60,000 nt of DNA from NCBI RefSeq assembly GCF_963678635.1, contig NC_087071.1, positions 17,237,613-17,297,612 of the forward strand. The letters are read 5' to 3'. The first letter of the stretch is position 1, and each line of letters begins with the position of its first letter. The notes under the pieces were generated by a model. That model worked only from the letters and a program-made list of their open reading frames with translations. It made no database searches and was not told the origin of the DNA. Shown piece after piece: positions 58,020 to 60,000 of the stretch. The position numbers were made by a program, and so were the translations under genes. Source of the DNA: Symsagittifera roscoffensis. Taxonomy: Eukaryota; Xenacoelomorpha; Acoela; Convolutidae.

Positions 58020-59345
58020 TTATTGTATATCTTGATGATGTTTTGCAAAGTCACAAAAAGTTTTGGTTGAAGATCAAATAATGTCTGCTAAAAAAATATT
58101 TCCGAGCTCCAATAATGATGCATTTCCAATGCCGATCTAATCTACTGGAAAACAAATTTCAGCAGTCTCCGACAAGAAATTTTTCTAAGTACCTGCTAGT
58201 AGCTAGCAGAAGCTATAAATTAAACTACCTAAAAAGCAAATTATTGTCCCAGAAAGTTTGATTTTTTAAGATCAGAAATAACAATAAAAAGTCTGATCTG
58301 CAGTTAGAGCTGAAACAGATTTTTTTAGTTCTGAAATAAAGTTTGATAAAACCCATTCTTAATGTATTCAAGCGTTGTTTTAAAATTTTGCAGAGATTAC
58401 TTCACATCTGAAATTTTTTGTTTTCAGATATTTCAGATCTGGATTAAGGACATTCACTAGGTACGGGAGTTAGGTATTTTTTTACAATGCAACAGAGCAT
58501 AAAGTTGTAAATCAAAAAGTAAATCAGTTTTAAGTTCGATAGTTTTCGTTAACAATTTTGGTAATCCACTTATAAAATCTCGGCACGCTCACAAAATACA
58601 TATTGGCTAAATAAGATGAGTCACGTTTCATAATTTCTGATTTTCGTGTCCTGTGTGATGTTATTCCGTACAGACACTGGGCCCGACTACACCCGTCGGT
58701 GCTGATTAGGAAGAGGGGGGACCCACTGTCGCCCCTATTTGTGCAACTGTTCATAACTGAAACGAAAATACGATTGCTGTTTCCACTTTCCAAGAAAGAA
58801 GGGGATTATTTAACTCAGTTGCGGTTTTTCACTTGCAGTAAAATTTTTTACTTGGTTAACTATACATGTTCCAATAGAAAAAAAAAACTATTATATTATA
58901 AATTACTTGTAAATATTATTTCAACTAATACGCCAGCGAGCAAAAAACAAACAATTTCAACGGCCAAAATCCCAATTTTTCACAAAATCTGTTTTTACCG
59001 CCTAGATTTTCTATCCTCGCAGATTTGACTAAGACGACTTCATTTGAACTTGATAATAGCTGCAATCATTTTTCTTAAGCTTATCAAAGTTTGAAACACT
59101 CCTCTCGAGGTGCCAGCTTAGCCTGGCTAATGAATATATTTCCTTGTTTAACCACAACAAAAATCCGAAGTGCAAAGCTCTTATCAAATCGCTTGTTTTG
59201 TGTGTTTGATACTGATCGCCGCTTTCAAAAAATTTGCCCTATGAAATTTTGTGGAATTGATTGAAGTGCAATCGAACTTTTTTCTAAAATAATCTTTGCT
59301 TCTATCATCTGGATTGACAAGCAAATTTGCTGATGATTTAGCATT
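58020..59345 (-). repeat. Segmental duplication, copy 2
   Basis: Partner of 54,900-56,900; shorter because it lacks the AT-rich stretch and other inserts of the first copy. Confidence 0.85.
58530..58756 (-). CDS. Last exon of a trypsin-like serine protease (partial gene)
   Basis: The acceptor TTTCGTTTCAG|TT is followed by an open frame of 75 codons to a stop at 58,530. It holds the catalytic-serine motif NRGDSGSPLFL, then the usual short strand ending in YGITSH, and an amphipathic C-terminal helix FYKWITKIVNENYRT, as in chymotrypsin-fold (S1) enzymes. The exon starts at phase 1 just before the serine, so the His and Asp of the triad must lie on upstream exons to the right on this strand. I could not identify them before the window ends, so it may be an orphan exon. 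There is no disabling change inside the exon. Confidence 0.75.
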
Positions 59346-60000
59346 TTTTTTGTGTTTGGATAGAGCAAACACCTGGATGTCCTAGGGTGCGGTATTGCCG
59401 AGCAAAAAATATTCCTCGAAAAAGTTTTAGGTAATCATAACCAACCCACTTCAAGAAACAGGTCTAAAACTTCACTTTTTTAGTTTGATTTAAATTTTTA
59501 CCAGATTTTTAGAATGTTTTTTAACCCTCCGTTTTTTTAACCTTTACACAAATTGGCCTTCAGATCTAGCCATATCAACAGTGTGTTAGAAAAAAATTAA
59601 AGCTACGTAATCAATTCGTTTTTTTAATCAGTTTGTTTTTATACATGAGTATTTTACAAAGATAAAAGTCAAGCCCGTTTTTCTAAATCTGCGATTTAAC
59701 TTGTATGCGCGTTTTCGAATTTCTCCAGCAACTTTGAATACTTGAGTGGTCAAACTTCAAGTGTGACAACTCAATTACCCTTCATACAGCTTGAATTTTA
59801 CAGAGAAAATTAAGGCTTCTCAATTGTTTTGAGTGCATATGAACGTGTTGACGCAGATTTGTCAAAAATTAATCATGGAACATTTTTTTTCAAATTCTGC
59901 CTCAATTTTTTTTAAATAAGTTTAGGTTGCTTTTATAAAATCAAAATTTATATTAATAGGATGCCTCGTTATAAAATGAATGAGGTTTATGCCTTATTGA
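59346..60000. other. No gene seen
   Basis: AT-rich sequence to the window edge without a supported frame. Confidence 0.45.

Overview
The window is nuclear DNA from an animal. It has split genes with GT-AG and GC-AG introns, a metazoan-type proteasome ATPase gene, a seven-transmembrane receptor, a trypsin-like exon, and large amounts of LTR and non-LTR retrotransposon sequence in AT-rich non-coding DNA. The long N-terminal match of the proteasome subunit to the vertebrate form and the two GC-AG introns in one gene would fit an invertebrate deuterostome such as a tunicate. That placement is a guess, not a result.

Layout. 1-10,393 (minus strand): a Ty3/gypsy-type retrotransposon running off the left edge. 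One uninterrupted gag-pol frame of at least 2,335 codons is followed upstream by a long leader with a 13/14-bp minisatellite, a 70-bp tandem repeat and a probable 5' LTR (9,467-10,393). 10,394-11,500 (minus): a broken reverse-transcriptase gene of another family. 11,621-20,332 (plus): a complete seven-exon gene for 26S proteasome ATPase Rpt3 (PSMC4, 418 residues). Its first exon sits 5.5 kb from the second, and intron 1 is packed with repeats, including a second copy of the LTR. About 20,662-20,996 (minus): a possible terminal exon of a convergent gene.

21-48 kb holds no gene I can support. It is a mosaic of old duplications: reordered kilobase-scale blocks, an array of about eight 350-bp units, inverted repeats, and a decayed LINE with an (ACT)n tail (44,183-45,991). 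48,652-50,511 (plus): an intact two-exon receptor gene of 390 residues. 50.7-54.6 kb: three inverted-repeat elements, the largest with arms of about 600 bp. 54.9-59.3 kb: a direct duplication whose two copies each carry the last exon of a trypsin-like protease on the minus strand, one open and one decayed.

The genes do not form an operon or a recognisable pathway. The main biology is a housekeeping proteasome gene that keeps a full reading frame while surrounded and invaded by retroelements, next to a retrotransposon that still looks coding-competent in the part that is visible.
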